A stretch of 44,985 nt of DNA from Saccoglossus kowalevskii (taxonomy: Eukaryota; Hemichordata; Enteropneusta; Harrimaniidae). Under the pieces are notes generated by a model, which ran no database searches, was not told the origin of the DNA, and saw nothing but the letters and a program-made list of their open reading frames with translations. The stretch covers positions 407,622-452,606 of the forward strand of contig NW_003141807.1 in the NCBI RefSeq assembly GCF_000003605.2. Direction: 5' to 3'. Numbering within the stretch: the first letter of the stretch is position 1; each line of letters starts with the position of its first letter. Both the position numbers and the translations under genes were made by a program. Of this stretch, positions 35,201-43,942 are shown piece by piece.

Positions 35201-38200
35201 ATGTCTTTGATATGTTCATGTTCGAACTCACCACAAGTGTTCATTTTGTAATCTTCCCACGCAGGGTTTTCAAAATGCAATTATATATAATATAATTTAT
35301 ACGTGCTAGAATGTAACTCATATTCTCAATGTCGTTTTTGCGAGTGTGCAAAAAAAAAACACGAATCTCTGTAAACCACACCACATACCGTATACAGTGG
35401 TTGGAGTATGGTCAAGCAATACGAATCTGCTTCCTTATATACGTACTATAGACCGACAGACGTTCAAATGTGTTTCATATGCCTGTAGGTGGACGGACTG
35501 GTGTCAAAGTGGTTTCCAGTGACGTCACATCGTGTGTCGTACATAGTTTGCTACCTCACACTAACTACATACTAGAGGTAGTGGCCTTTTCAGGAGTAGC
35601 AGCAAGCCATACTTCAGATTCCGTGACAGTGACAACAACCATTTTGGGTGAGTGATTTGATCCCCTGTATACTGTATATCTATGGTGATATTAGTGGTAT
35701 CTATGGTGATACTAACGATTAAATAAACAATAAAACATAAGTTTGAGAATTTTCAATATTTTTGATCAACATTTTTGACGCCACACTAAAAGAAAAGAAA
35801 AAACACACACACGTTACACTAATAACTACACTGTTGCGCATGTCTTTTCGATTTTCAATACGTACCAGTGAATCAAATTGACTACGTAATCTCGTCAAGT
35901 ATTGTTGCCTATGTGTGGTTTCTATGCCAACGGCATTCACGGCCAGGTACATTGATATATGGCTTGGACTTCTGAACATGTATCATCTATGGGTTGATTT
36001 TACAGCACCAAACGAGACTCCCACCTTCAATCTACTCGCCATCGACAGTTCCAGTATTGAGATCACATGGGACGTACTGGCGCAAAATAACGGCATGATC
36101 AACCGATACAATATTTATTATCGCAAAAAGACTGCGGACAGTTGTTCAAATATCGTGGCAGTCACTACAAATGGCACAACATACGAGTACACAGCGGAGG
36201 ACCTGGATCCTGATTGTGTGTATGAAGTACAAATGGCTGCTTCAACTTCAGCAGGAGAAGGTCCAAAATCTGCATGGACCTCAATAAAAACACTGAACCA
36301 CCAATCAGGTGAGTAATTTGAAACATAATAGGGTTAGGGTAGTTCCATATGTGGCGTCACATCCAGCACGGAGAATGCAAAAAAACTATATATCAGATGA
36401 GACCTATTACGGCCTTAGATTTTGTGAGAAAATTCCCACTCTGTGTTGATACTCTCGGGGTTCTCAACTTTATATTGATTATCCGCATTTAAGAATTTAA
36501 TTGAGTACCTACCCCCTGCACGGAAGTGTCACGGTGATTTGTCTGATAGATTCCGGAAATCCCAACTGGTAATTAATATCTGGTTATTTAAAGCTGTGTA
36601 ATGAACTCACCCAGGATTATAAATTAAATTTTTCAAACGTGGGGGGTCTTTATTTGACGGTGGTCTTAACTAGAACATTTGTGGTCCAATTACAGTATTG
36701 TTAATCTACCATAACTGGTCGTTTAGGGGAATAGGTATTCATATCTGATGTCTAACAATTTTAAAATCTAGCGTTTGAGTAAAAAACAAACATCTTCAAG
36801 TACAGTAGTTGGTATCCTATCATCTATCAAGGTAGTTTATATCACAGTCAATTATATTGTAGTAGGGTACGCCCGTGCCAAACGAGTTGGATTATTAATG
36901 AGTTGATTGAGTTCTTTTTCTCTTTGGATTTGAGACTTATAATGAAGAAGTGTACTGTTTTTTTTTTGTTTTTGTTTTTTGTAATTTGAATCAATATCCA
37001 CTCCAGTTAAAAGGAAATCGGGAAGTATTTATTTTTAATGATACAAATTTGTCCGTGTGTATGTCTCTGTCAAATGTAGTTCCTTTGATATCTCAATGGC
37101 TTGATTAAAATGACACTTGGGACACACATACCACTGTTTGGTATATGTCATGCACATCAGACCTGAATACTTCCGTGCTGTGTATTGTAACAACGGTTTG
37201 CTTGAATGGGTTGAAACTTAGTAGATGCATATCACCCGTACAGTTGATAATAGTTTCTAATTATTCTGTATCCATTTTGTATCCATTTATCATCTATCTA
37301 GTTGAATATCTGACCCTAGTTTTGAATTAATCTGTGCATATTAATTAGCTTATTAGTATACTATTTAACTGTTGCGGGTCTTTACTCTTTTCCTAACAAT
37401 CACATGGCGTGAATCTTTGTATCCATATACTTTTTAGCTTTGTCGAGCGGAGCTCATCATCTGAGTGATTGTCCGTCGGCGACCGTCGTTGTCTGTCGTC
37501 CGGTGTCCGTCGTCGTTCGTCGTCCGTGTCAACTTTTTAATTTTTCGAGTTCTTGTTGAAAACCGCAAGTCCGATTGCCTTGAATTATACATATAGGTAC
37601 CTCACGTAGACCTCTCTCAGATTGTTCATTTCGTAATGATATCTTCAATAATCTATTTCTGATGAATATTTTGATCATTTTTGGTAAAAAGTTATATTTT
37701 CCAATTCTTGTTGAAAACAGCAAGTCCGATTACTTTGATACTATACATATAGGTACTTCGGGTATACCTCTCAGATTTGTTTATTTTCTAATGATATCTT
37801 TATATCTTTAATGAATGTGCATTGCTGACAGGGGAGCTATCTCAGCGGACATGCTGCTTGTTGTCTTGTTGAATGCCTAACTCTAGCTTGGAATTAATCT
37901 GTGAATATTACTTATTTATTAGCATACTATTTAACTGTTTCGAGATGTTTACTCTGTATCTTAGCAATCAAATGGCTTGAAACTTTGTATCCATATACTA
38001 TGTGTCTAGTTGAATATCTGACCCAAGTTTAGAATCAATCTGTGCATATTAATTGTCATTAGCATACTATTAACTTGTTCAGGTTGTTTTCTTTATCTTA
38101 GCAATCAAAGTTTGAAACTTTGTTGTTGAATGCCTGACCCTAGTTAATTAATTATTTAATTACCTAATTTGCATCATTAATTGCATGTTCTTCTTATAAC

Positions 38201-41200
38201 TTTGTAACATTTTACTCAAGTCGATTGAAACTAGCTGCTGGTGTCGACGATTATGTAATATTCTAAGATTGTGCATGCATACTAATGAATTGTTTTCATC
38301 GTGTTTGTTTCATTATAACGGATATGTTGAAGCTAAGTATACGAATGCTGTTTATAAATGACTGGTAACAGTTTATAATAGTCAGTGCAGTTTAATTCAC
38401 TGATACTGTAAATTAAGTACATGGAACTTTTTTCATCTTTTTCTGTCTGTGTCATACCAATCCTCGGGGCGGAGCTACGTCACAAGACGTTCCACGTTGC
38501 TAAGACGCGCACCACTGTATCAAGTATTTCTGTGGACTCTGTGCGCGCTGCAGTGGAACTCTGGTCGAGCCGGTGAAAATTCGAGAAAACAACACAAACT
38601 CAACTTTGAAGTAATCCTGAAGAACCAAATTTATATATGTTACACACACAGGGATAGTCTTGTTACACTGTTCAGGGGAGTCTCAACAACCATCCCAAAG
38701 TATCGTTTTCTGCGAGTTTCTTGCCTTTGTTTTCATCGCGATGGTTGCCCCGAGGATACAAGAAAAACACTTTTTTTTTACTTATAATTGTCGCATATTA
38801 TGAGTAGGCTTCTATCTTAACAACTAAAATGGCATAGAAGAGAACCATTGTAGTCAGCCAACTATGACTTATTAACACATTTAAATAAAGGGTTTCAAGG
38901 CGATCGACGGCAATTACTGTGAGAGTCCACAACAATAACTCCAATATTTGTGTCTTTCAGCTACAATGCAAAGTAATTTCCCAAGTCCTCCTCGAAATCT
39001 TACGGCCTTCGCTGTGTCTTCTGAGTCTATTGCACTGTGGTGGGAGGCGCCGCTGCTCAGGAATACTATCGATGACATCATATCGTACTATGTACATTAC
39101 CAAGTCAACCCAGGTAATATATCAAGTTACCCCGGGTAATGTTTTCAATTATATTCGTCGTGATACCAGTTATTTGATCCTTTCAAATTATTGTCGGGAT
39201 TATAACATTGTGAATTGTTTTAGTTTGACAGTGTGGCACAATTCGGGCATCTTTTATTTTGCAGCCTTTTTTTCTCATTGAAAAATCAATTTTACGGCCT
39301 ACATGTTGTATATTTTTCCTGGTGGCACTGTATTTTAAGATTCTAAATTAATTTTTGAACAAAACCATTATCATTTAAATATATAAAATTACTTCTGGCT
39401 ATCAAAATCAACATTTCAATAAATCTAGAAATACTCCAAATATTATATTTGTCTTTATTTGTCAGTAATAATCACTCAAAGTATCGATTTCAGAATAACT
39501 AAACTGATTTGGTCATCGAAATCTTGAATTTTGTTATTCCAATGTTTGCAATATCTGAACACATTATATTAGCGATTGTGTGTAAAAAAAATAGCAAACA
39601 AGTCGAAGGCAATGTTGAATTATATTATTTTCGAGTTTCTTCATTAACGGGGGTCAGAAAAGTAACGTCTTTCATATCGGAATGTGCACAATGAAGATGA
39701 CATGTGGACATGGAGAAGAACGCCGGGAAATAAATTTTAACAAAAATATCACACGAAGTCATGGGTCTCATCCTGAAACTGTTTTGTATGTAGATACCTT
39801 GGATGGATTTCTGCCAGATTTGTTCATTTCGTGACGATGTCTTTAATTGGCTATTTTTGGCGATTATTTTTGTCATTTTTAGTAGAAAATGCAATTTTTG
39901 GCCTCTGCGAGCTCAACTGCTTTGATACTCAGTATGCAGGTCCCTTGGCGGAACTCATGTCATATTTGTTCATTTCGTGACGATATCTTCAATTCGTGGT
40001 TCCAATACCCAATATTTACATATGCATTTATCTCGACAGATGGTGCCGAACACACTATCACCGTCGACAGTGACGTAGACAGCTACGTGGTCAGGGACTT
40101 ATTACCCTTGACAAACTACACGTTCTATGTAGAGGCGTATACCAGTCATGGAGTCAGTGAGCCATCAGACACCATCTACGAAGTCACCATCATGGATGCC
40201 GGTAAATTACATAAAACAAAAGTTGGCTTAGAAATTCTTATATGTTGGAAGTTGAGACTCTGCCGCTAACTGTCGATTCTATGGTAAAATGTAAACAAAG
40301 CTTGATTTCAAGCGCGGGCCACTCCAAATTTCAACATTTTAAACACCGACGTTTGGTTATAGTGCTATGGCTAAATAAGAACATTTGTTGGCTCGTATTA
40401 CAATGCTTTTCAGTAATAGTAAGTCGGTATAGACTTTTTTATTTGTTTGTGTTTCATTTTTTTTTCTAGCATATAAGAACTATATTTGCAGATATGACTG
40501 ACACATTTCATGTTTTAAGTTGTAAACATTTTACCCAGTTTTGAATTTCTATAAAATATATTCAAAGCCCGCCACAATTTTGTGACCTTTTCTCAAATAT
40601 TTTCTCATACAATAATGGGTCGGACAGTAACAAATGGGGTAGGTCGGCCATTTGTTTGTATGCGTGATATTTCGATAGCGGGCGCGATTTATGAGTTCAA
40701 ACGGAAAGGTAACAGAGTCAACTCATTTAAACAAAACAGATACAGGTACCATGCCCACACGCCTCGAAAATATTGATAATTGAACTTTGCTAGATCAAAA
40801 AATATCGGGAGAGAACTGTTGCCAACTTAGTATTCCATGTCTCAGAATTCTATTTAAAATGGTATGAACAGGAATAAACCTTCACCCAGTGAGGTATACT
40901 ACTCGATATTGCACGCTTTGAAATGAGTTCCGCCTCGTGACAGTTTACAAACTTTATATGAATGCATTCGCAGTGTAGCAGTTCACTGTCCACAGTGCCC
41001 AGAGCCTAATCATGGGTTTGGGGGAAACACGTCACGTACGGTGAACAGCAGACCACATCAGCAATGGTTTATAGCTCTAAAATAACATGTTAACACATGC
41101 ACATTTGTTTGTTTACAGATGAGAATACAGCTCCTAATTTCACAGTGCAAAGCTATAGTCCACGCAGTGCTTTAGTCGAGTGGGATCTGGTCCAGTTCGA

Positions 41201-41411
41201 TGAGTGCAAAAATATCACGGAGAAAGGAGTCCGCGTTTACTATCGGAAAATCGGAGAGAATACAACTAGCTACATCGACGTCGAAGGAAGTCACCAAAGC
41301 CATTTTTTTACTGATCTAGAAGCAGGGGCTACCTACGAAGTCGAATTGTCGGCCTCGGACTGTGAAGGCCAGGAGAGTATTTCGCTGACAAAACATGTTC
41401 TTATACAGTGA
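26141..41411 (+). CDS. DCC/neogenin/protogenin-like Ig-FN3 protein, 12 exons
   Basis: The twelve exons (each listed below) join in frame to 2484 bases, 827 codons plus TGA. All introns are GT–AG and almost all are phase 1. Predicted protein: signal peptide (1-27), Ig1 (C55-W67-C109), Ig2 (C151-W164-C200), Ig3 (C258-W274-C309), Ig4 (C353-W365-C405), then FN3 domains at 425-524, 525-625, 626-730 and 731-827. Four Ig followed by FN3 repeats, 'VLPQGVLQI…DVGEYSCIAEN' in Ig2 and 'SDEGVYQCVAEN' in Ig4 match the DCC/neogenin/protogenin/IGDCC family, whose members are netrin/RGM receptors or related adhesion receptors. The known vertebrate forms carry 6 (DCC, neogenin), 5 (protogenin, IGDCC4) or 2 (IGDCC3) FN3 domains and a transmembrane helix. 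Here four FN3 domains end at a stop with no membrane segment. It is either a secreted form or has further exons beyond the window. The ligand is unknown. Confidence 0.85.
28046..28348 (+). CDS. Ig/FN3 gene exon 2: Ig domain 1
   Basis: The acceptor TTTTCTCACAG|GC completes a Gly codon. One unsplit I-set-like domain: FTWDC (C55), VTITWKK (W67), ILANGSLYF with sequon N85, GTYTCLATN (C109). The 3' end is ambiguous. The phase-1 donor GCCA|GTAGGT (used here) pairs with exon 3 at 29655, while AGTAG|GTACCA (ending 28352, phase 2) pairs with exon 3 at 29665. The second option gives a protein two residues shorter. Confidence 0.85.
29655..29799 (+). CDS. Ig/FN3 gene exon 3: Ig domain 2, first half
   Basis: Starts after TGTTTTGAAG and encodes strands A to C' of Ig2: VVLAGRPVRLRCLV (C151), IFWQKNGVDLP (W164). 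The donor TACAG|GTAATA is phase 2, the only phase-2 intron in this model. It splits an Arg codon in the middle of the domain. Confidence 0.85.
29860..29993 (+). other. Possible cryptic or frame-shifting cassette exon in intron 3
   Basis: The interval between ACAATTTTAG| and AAACAAG|GTATGA is open in the frame continuing from exon 3 and includes CSNRQGRRNAFNFSNISLDS. It is 134 bases, so inclusion would leave phase 1, while exon 4 needs phase 2. Inclusion would therefore shift the frame. It lacks the L-x-I…D-x-G-x-Y-x-C pattern of an Ig second half. A chance open interval is the likelier explanation. Confidence 0.15.
30970..31271 (+). CDS. Ig/FN3 gene exon 4: rest of Ig2 and first half of Ig3
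   Basis: The acceptor GTCTTCAG|A completes the split Arg. Encodes VVLPQGVLQIINFQPSDVGE, then YSCIAEN (C200), a roughly 20-residue linker with C231, and the first half of Ig3 with VTLECLVDSC (C258, C263) and FVTWYKG (W274). The donor AAAG|GTCTGT is phase 1. One exon thus spans the Ig2-Ig3 boundary. Confidence 0.88.
31516..31674 (+). CDS. Ig/FN3 gene exon 5: Ig domain 3, second half
   Basis: The acceptor TTATTCATAG|GC restores Gly. Encodes LKLEELNIAMAGVYKCEV (C309) and the G strand FAVINLDIL. The donor CTTG|GTAAGA is phase 1. The preceding intron is only 244 bp, the shortest in the gene. Confidence 0.87.
32244..32833. mobile_element. 590-bp inverted-repeat element in intron 5
   Basis: The left end CTAGTCTCTGCCACAGGC (32244-32261) and right end GCCTGTGGCAGAGTCTAG (32816-32833) are inverted repeats with 17 of 18 matches. 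CTAG sits at both outer ends, so the target duplication may be TA or CTAG. There is no coding frame inside. The element lies wholly within the intron between exons 5 and 6. Confidence 0.55.
33529..33813 (+). CDS. Ig/FN3 gene exon 6: Ig domain 4
   Basis: The acceptor CTACCACAG|TA restores Val. One whole I-set domain: ARFTCVVYGVPEPEITWYYN (C353, W365), RDLVISNV, and SDEGVYQCVAENSSG (C405, sequon N409). This last motif is the closest match in the protein to Ig4 of the DCC/neogenin family. The donor ATTT|GTAAGT is phase 1. Confidence 0.92.
34311..34330. other. 20-bp perfect palindrome flanked by direct repeats
   Basis: CATGGAACTATAGTTCCATG is a perfect palindrome, flanked on both sides by GTGTGAG (34304-34310 and 34331-34337). 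It lies in intron 6. Confidence 0.7.
34397..34447 (+). repeat. 17-bp tandem repeat, three copies
   Basis: ATGTTATTTTAGCTAAC occurs at 34397 and 34414, and with one change at the last base at 34431. It is intronic, about 350 bp before exon 7. Confidence 0.85.
34799..34939 (+). CDS. Ig/FN3 gene exon 7: FN3 domain 1, first half
   Basis: The acceptor TTTCCTTTTAG|CC restores Ser. Encodes strands A to C of an FN3 domain: EPVIVFAAPVTTSSIALEWE (core W449), APRNIDGEQLIAYSVYYQ. The donor TACG|GTAAAT is phase 1, just after the 'YxVYY' C strand. Confidence 0.88.
35489..35647 (+). CDS. Ig/FN3 gene exon 8: FN3 domain 1, second half
   Basis: The acceptor ATGCCTGTAG|GT restores Gly. Encodes the C' to G strands, with the FN3 signature LLPHTNYILEVVAFSG, ending TVTTTIL. 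The donor TTGG|GTGAGT is a strong consensus, phase 1. Confidence 0.88.
36006..36308 (+). CDS. Ig/FN3 gene exon 9: FN3 domain 2
   Basis: The acceptor GATTTTACAG|CA restores Ala. The whole FN3 domain is in one exon: SIEITWDV (W546), NRYNIYYRKK, LDPDCVYEVQMAASTSAGEG. It contains two cysteines, C571 and C595, which are unusual for FN3. Sequons are at N527 and N580. The donor TCAG|GTGAGT is phase 1. Confidence 0.9.
37290..38150 (+). repeat. Interrupted tandem array, unit about 140 bp, in intron 9
   Basis: Units beginning GTTGAATATCTGACCC/GTTGAATGCCTAACTC and containing GAATTAATCTGTGCATATTA and CTTTGTATCCATATACT occur at about 37299-37432, 37868-38001 and 38009-38120, with a partial unit from about 38125. 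A separate element (37434-37866) interrupts the first and second units. Confidence 0.7.
37434..37866 (+). mobile_element. CCGTCGTC-rich element nested in the intron 9 array
   Basis: Begins near AGCTTTGTCGAGCGGAGCTC, continues with a GTCCGTCGTCGTTCGTCGTC-like tract, then has a tandem duplication of about 155 bp starting TTCTTGTTGAAAAC at 37550 and 37705. It ends near GGGAGCTATCTCAGCGGACA. A related sequence lies in intron 10 (39630-40000). It has no coding capacity and the family name is unknown to me. Confidence 0.5.
38462..38755. mobile_element. 294-bp short inverted-repeat element upstream of exon 10
   Basis: Bounded by CCTCGGGGC (38462-38470) and GCCCCGAGG (38747-38755). The flanks ATACCAAT and ATACAAGA share only ATAC, so an 8-bp hAT-type duplication is not established. 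A 112-codon open frame crosses it but has no recognised domain. Confidence 0.35.
38961..39113 (+). CDS. Ig/FN3 gene exon 10: FN3 domain 3, first half
   Basis: The acceptor GTGTCTTTCAG|CT restores Ala. Encodes FPSPPRNLTAFAV, SIALWWEAP (W653), DDIISYYVHYQVNP. Sequon at N638. The donor CCAG|GTAATA is phase 1, at the same structural point (after the C strand) as the exon 7/8 split of FN3 domain 1. Confidence 0.88.
39630..40000 (+). repeat. Relative of the intron 9 element, in intron 10
   Basis: ATTTGTTCATTTCGTGACGAT occurs at 39818 and 39964 (period about 146). The same block (ATTGTTCATTTCGTAATGAT and ATTTGTTTATTTTCTAATGA) marks the duplicated half of the element at 37434-37866. The second copy ends within about 40 bp of the exon 11 acceptor. 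Confidence 0.5.
40040..40201 (+). CDS. Ig/FN3 gene exon 11: FN3 domain 3, second half
   Basis: The acceptor TATCTCGACAG|AT restores Asp. Encodes DSYVVRDLLPLTNYTFYVEA, YTSHGVSEPSDTIYEVTIMD, with a sequon in NYT. This is the typical FN3 E to G region. The donor GCCG|GTAAAT is phase 1. Confidence 0.88.
41119..41411 (+). CDS. Ig/FN3 gene exon 12: FN3 domain 4 and stop
   Basis: The acceptor TTGTTTACAG|AT restores Asp. One whole FN3 domain: SALVEWDLV (W752), KGVRVYYRKIGE, LEAGATYEVELSASDCEGQE. Cysteines C760 (B-C loop) and C812 (F-G loop) could pair. Sequons include N737, N762 and N778. The frame ends KHVLIQ-TGA right at the end of the G strand. The stop overlaps a donor-like ACA|GTGAAC, which would be phase 2. 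So either this is the true C terminus or a further intron leaves the window. Confidence 0.85.
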
Positions 41412-42303
41412 ACATTGATGGGGCTGCTAAAAACCCAGGAATTAAGCGAAGTTCGTTACAAACATCTAACTTAATTCCTTGTCCCACTGTCTGGTATGTG
41501 ATTATATTGTACATAAAGAACATATTCATTTTAAATATATAGCCATTGTTACATGTAACAAAATACACACTTCTGAAGTATGTTTGTAGTCATTTTGGCG
41601 TACCTTTTTTTTATTAGGCAAGCATTTTTATACGAGTCGAAATAATTGTATATATTATTCACTTATTTAACGTCTGTCAGTGAAAATTAATGGCGTAATC
41701 CCAGTACATAATTAATAACAGTCCCAACCAGTTCTACGTGAGAGAATATAGAGTTTAACCATATTTATATTATGTATGCATGCCATATTATTATCATTAT
41801 TATAATTGGCAATATTGGTCACCAGTTGTTGAATGTTGTAGAATTTAGCAGACATCGATCACAGAGTTAGCAAATACGTTTTTCTTGAAAATGTGTGTGT
41901 TGTGATATAAACGAGGCTAGGATGGTACAGACTCCATTAGCCACAAAGAGATTAGGAATGATTGTAAATATGTTTTCTCAATTTAATAGGCGTCGATTTC
42001 GTCCGGTACTCAATGCAACCATTGTCCAGATAATAACAATCAAAGCCGTAGATATCACAAAACGCGTTACCCAATCTAAAACGTGTTTTTTGTGTGTATT
42101 TGCCCCAAATTGTCAAGTAATCACTCATTATTGATGTATATCTGGGATCAATATGTTAAAATCCATCGTTAACAGTGAACGGATTACGATTTACCGTTTC
42201 AAAACGGTTTGTTTTGAACATTACAAATTCTACTAATTGTAGTTCAGTGGAGTACAGAAACTAATTGAGTGACTTACACTGAGATAAGAAATAATTTTCA
42301 TTC
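41412..42303 (+). other. Probable 3' untranslated region
   Basis: AT-rich sequence after the TGA with no FN3, transmembrane or other recognisable coding segment. No AATAAA occurs before 42304. If the gene ends at 41411, this is its 3' UTR of about 0.9 kb or more. Confidence 0.4.
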
Positions 42304-42309
42304 AATAAA
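42304..42309 (+). terminator. Candidate poly(A) signal AATAAA
   Basis: First AATAAA after the stop codon, followed within 30 bases by a TG-rich stretch (CCTTGTGACACTCC). A second AATAAA lies at 42528-42533. Confidence 0.35.
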
Positions 42310-42807
42310 TGTATTGACTTTACAATGCCTTGTGACACTCCGATTAGTAGTAATAGTAATCCTATTAAATTTACAAAGAAGGTTTTTCTTCCTGCCAGCT
42401 TTTTGTGTCACAAATTATTGTGAAAACCAAATGTGTATTAAACACGTTTATATTTATTCATTGTGTGTAAATTATTAGTTGAGATAAAATGTGTTTTCCT
42501 CCACGTTTTATAAAAAGAAATGTTACTAATAAAATGTCCTTCCAAATTGAGATTGATGTCGTTTTAGATACACTATTTTGTTGCGCCCCCCTCGCGAAGA
42601 AGCGTTTCCGTGACGTCAAAATGACGTAGATGTGGTTCAAATAGAACATGCTGCTTGGATGTGTAGTCTCCCGCCATTTAAAATACATTTTTTTTTCATA
42701 TACTGACGACTGCACGGACGACATGAAAGACTGTTTTTTTCATTCGTTTCGTCACTAGGGGCGCAACATAAAAATAATAATCTCAGCTCTCGCTTTTATT
42801 CATAAAT

Positions 42808-42976
42808 TTGAAGTAGGGGAGTCGTCACCTGCGCATGCGTCAGATGGCCATAGCGTGTCATTGTTTACAAATAAACGCGTACCCATGAGCCTTTGCGTTT
42901 TTAGCTTGTGTTGTTATCGTCGCCTGGGACTCAATTCCCCTGCGCGCGTGCGCAGGTGACGACCCTCCCGCTTTAA
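42808..42976 (+). mobile_element. TTAA-bounded MITE, copy 3
   Basis: Best-preserved inverted repeats of the family. The left end is GGGGAGTCGTCACCTGCGCA then TGCG. The right end reverse-complements to TTAAAGCGGGAGGGTCGTCA then CCTGCGCACGCG. The internal blocks are shared with copies 1 and 2. TTAA lies at the right end (42973-42976) and TTGA at the left. Confidence 0.65.
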
Positions 42977-43884
42977 TGTAGTTGACTGCCTATTTTAGCT
43001 CGTCAATTATGTTAAAATAATGCATCCATTACCAACACATATCACAAGTACCACGAGTATTATCCATGAAAATACAGTCACACATTTTACAAGATGGCCG
43101 CTCATGCAGTCCTGCAGCCTTTATTTAAACAATAATAAACGACCCGCCAACCCATAATGGGCGAAAGCTCACTTTGTATATATATATTTCATATATGGAG
43201 CACAAAGTGTGCTTGTCGGGGAGTTCATTATTGTTATTATTTTGTAGCGTTGTCATTACCAGTGGATTTGCTGCCTCTAAAAAGCGGAAAAAAATTGCGA
43301 AAAATCTACAGTGAACGGAATAGTTTCAAAGTCACTGGCCCGTGAATCTGAATAATTTAAAATGTCTTTCTGGAAATTGTTTCCACAATCTCATATGGCA
43401 AACTAAGAAAGAAACTAGTTTTAATCCATCAAATATAATTGTATTGAACTCATTTACATTGCGAGTGAATGAGTGACTGATGTGTGATGTGGAGTAGCAT
43501 TACAGTGATCGCCCGAGCGAACGGCACACCGTGACGCCGTATCCACAGTCAGCTGGCGCACACGTGATAATAAAATAAATACGATATTTACTATATGGGG
43601 GCCGCCATCTTGAATGACGCATAAAACTAAATAAGAGACAAGTTGTGAAACGCGTTTTTCAGATTCCTACAAATCAGGACAAAAATACCAATCTTTCTCA
43701 AAAATACGGTACGTTGGGGTTATATTAAGCCAACCGATAACAAAATTCGGCCGAATTCGTCGTTTTTGTGTGGAAAAATCCTTTGCATACGAACACCTAA
43801 TTACGCAAAGAACATAGAACACTAAGCCGGGGTATTTGAAACCGAAAGCGTTAGGCCGTCGCTGATTGGCTGCTGTGCTGGAAT
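42977..43884. other. Intergenic stretch, nothing supported
   Basis: Contains a (TA)n-rich tract near 43176-43190 and an open segment at 43248-43345 preceded by a good acceptor (TTATTATTTTGTAG) and ending in a stop (…LKSGKKLRKIYSERNSF…). Its phase does not fit any donor in exon 12, so it is not joined to the Ig/FN3 gene. Confidence 0.35.
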
Positions 43885-43942
43885 GCGTTTATTTTGTCAT
43901 GTCTCGCAACTGAACGTCCAAGCTGACTTTGTTTTGGCTGTA
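43885..43942 (+). repeat. Solo terminal repeat of the pogo-like element
   Basis: Same sequence and orientation as the right arm of the 268-1154 element (1100-1154), including CGCAACTGAACGTCCAAGCT and ending GTTTTGGCTG|TA. No matching left arm was found upstream in the window. Confidence 0.6.

Noticed and set aside
42269-42478. Hydrophobic stretch LRLVVIVILLNL considered as a transmembrane exon
   Set aside because: Too short a hydrophobic run, no convincing acceptor or donor, and AT-rich DNA readily encodes such stretches. It also overlaps the candidate poly(A) site.
43248-43345. Terminal exon candidate ending …LKSGKKLRKIYSERNSF…, considered as a cytoplasmic tail of the Ig/FN3 gene
   Set aside because: Needs a phase-1 donor, which exon 12 does not offer near its end, and there is no transmembrane exon between them.
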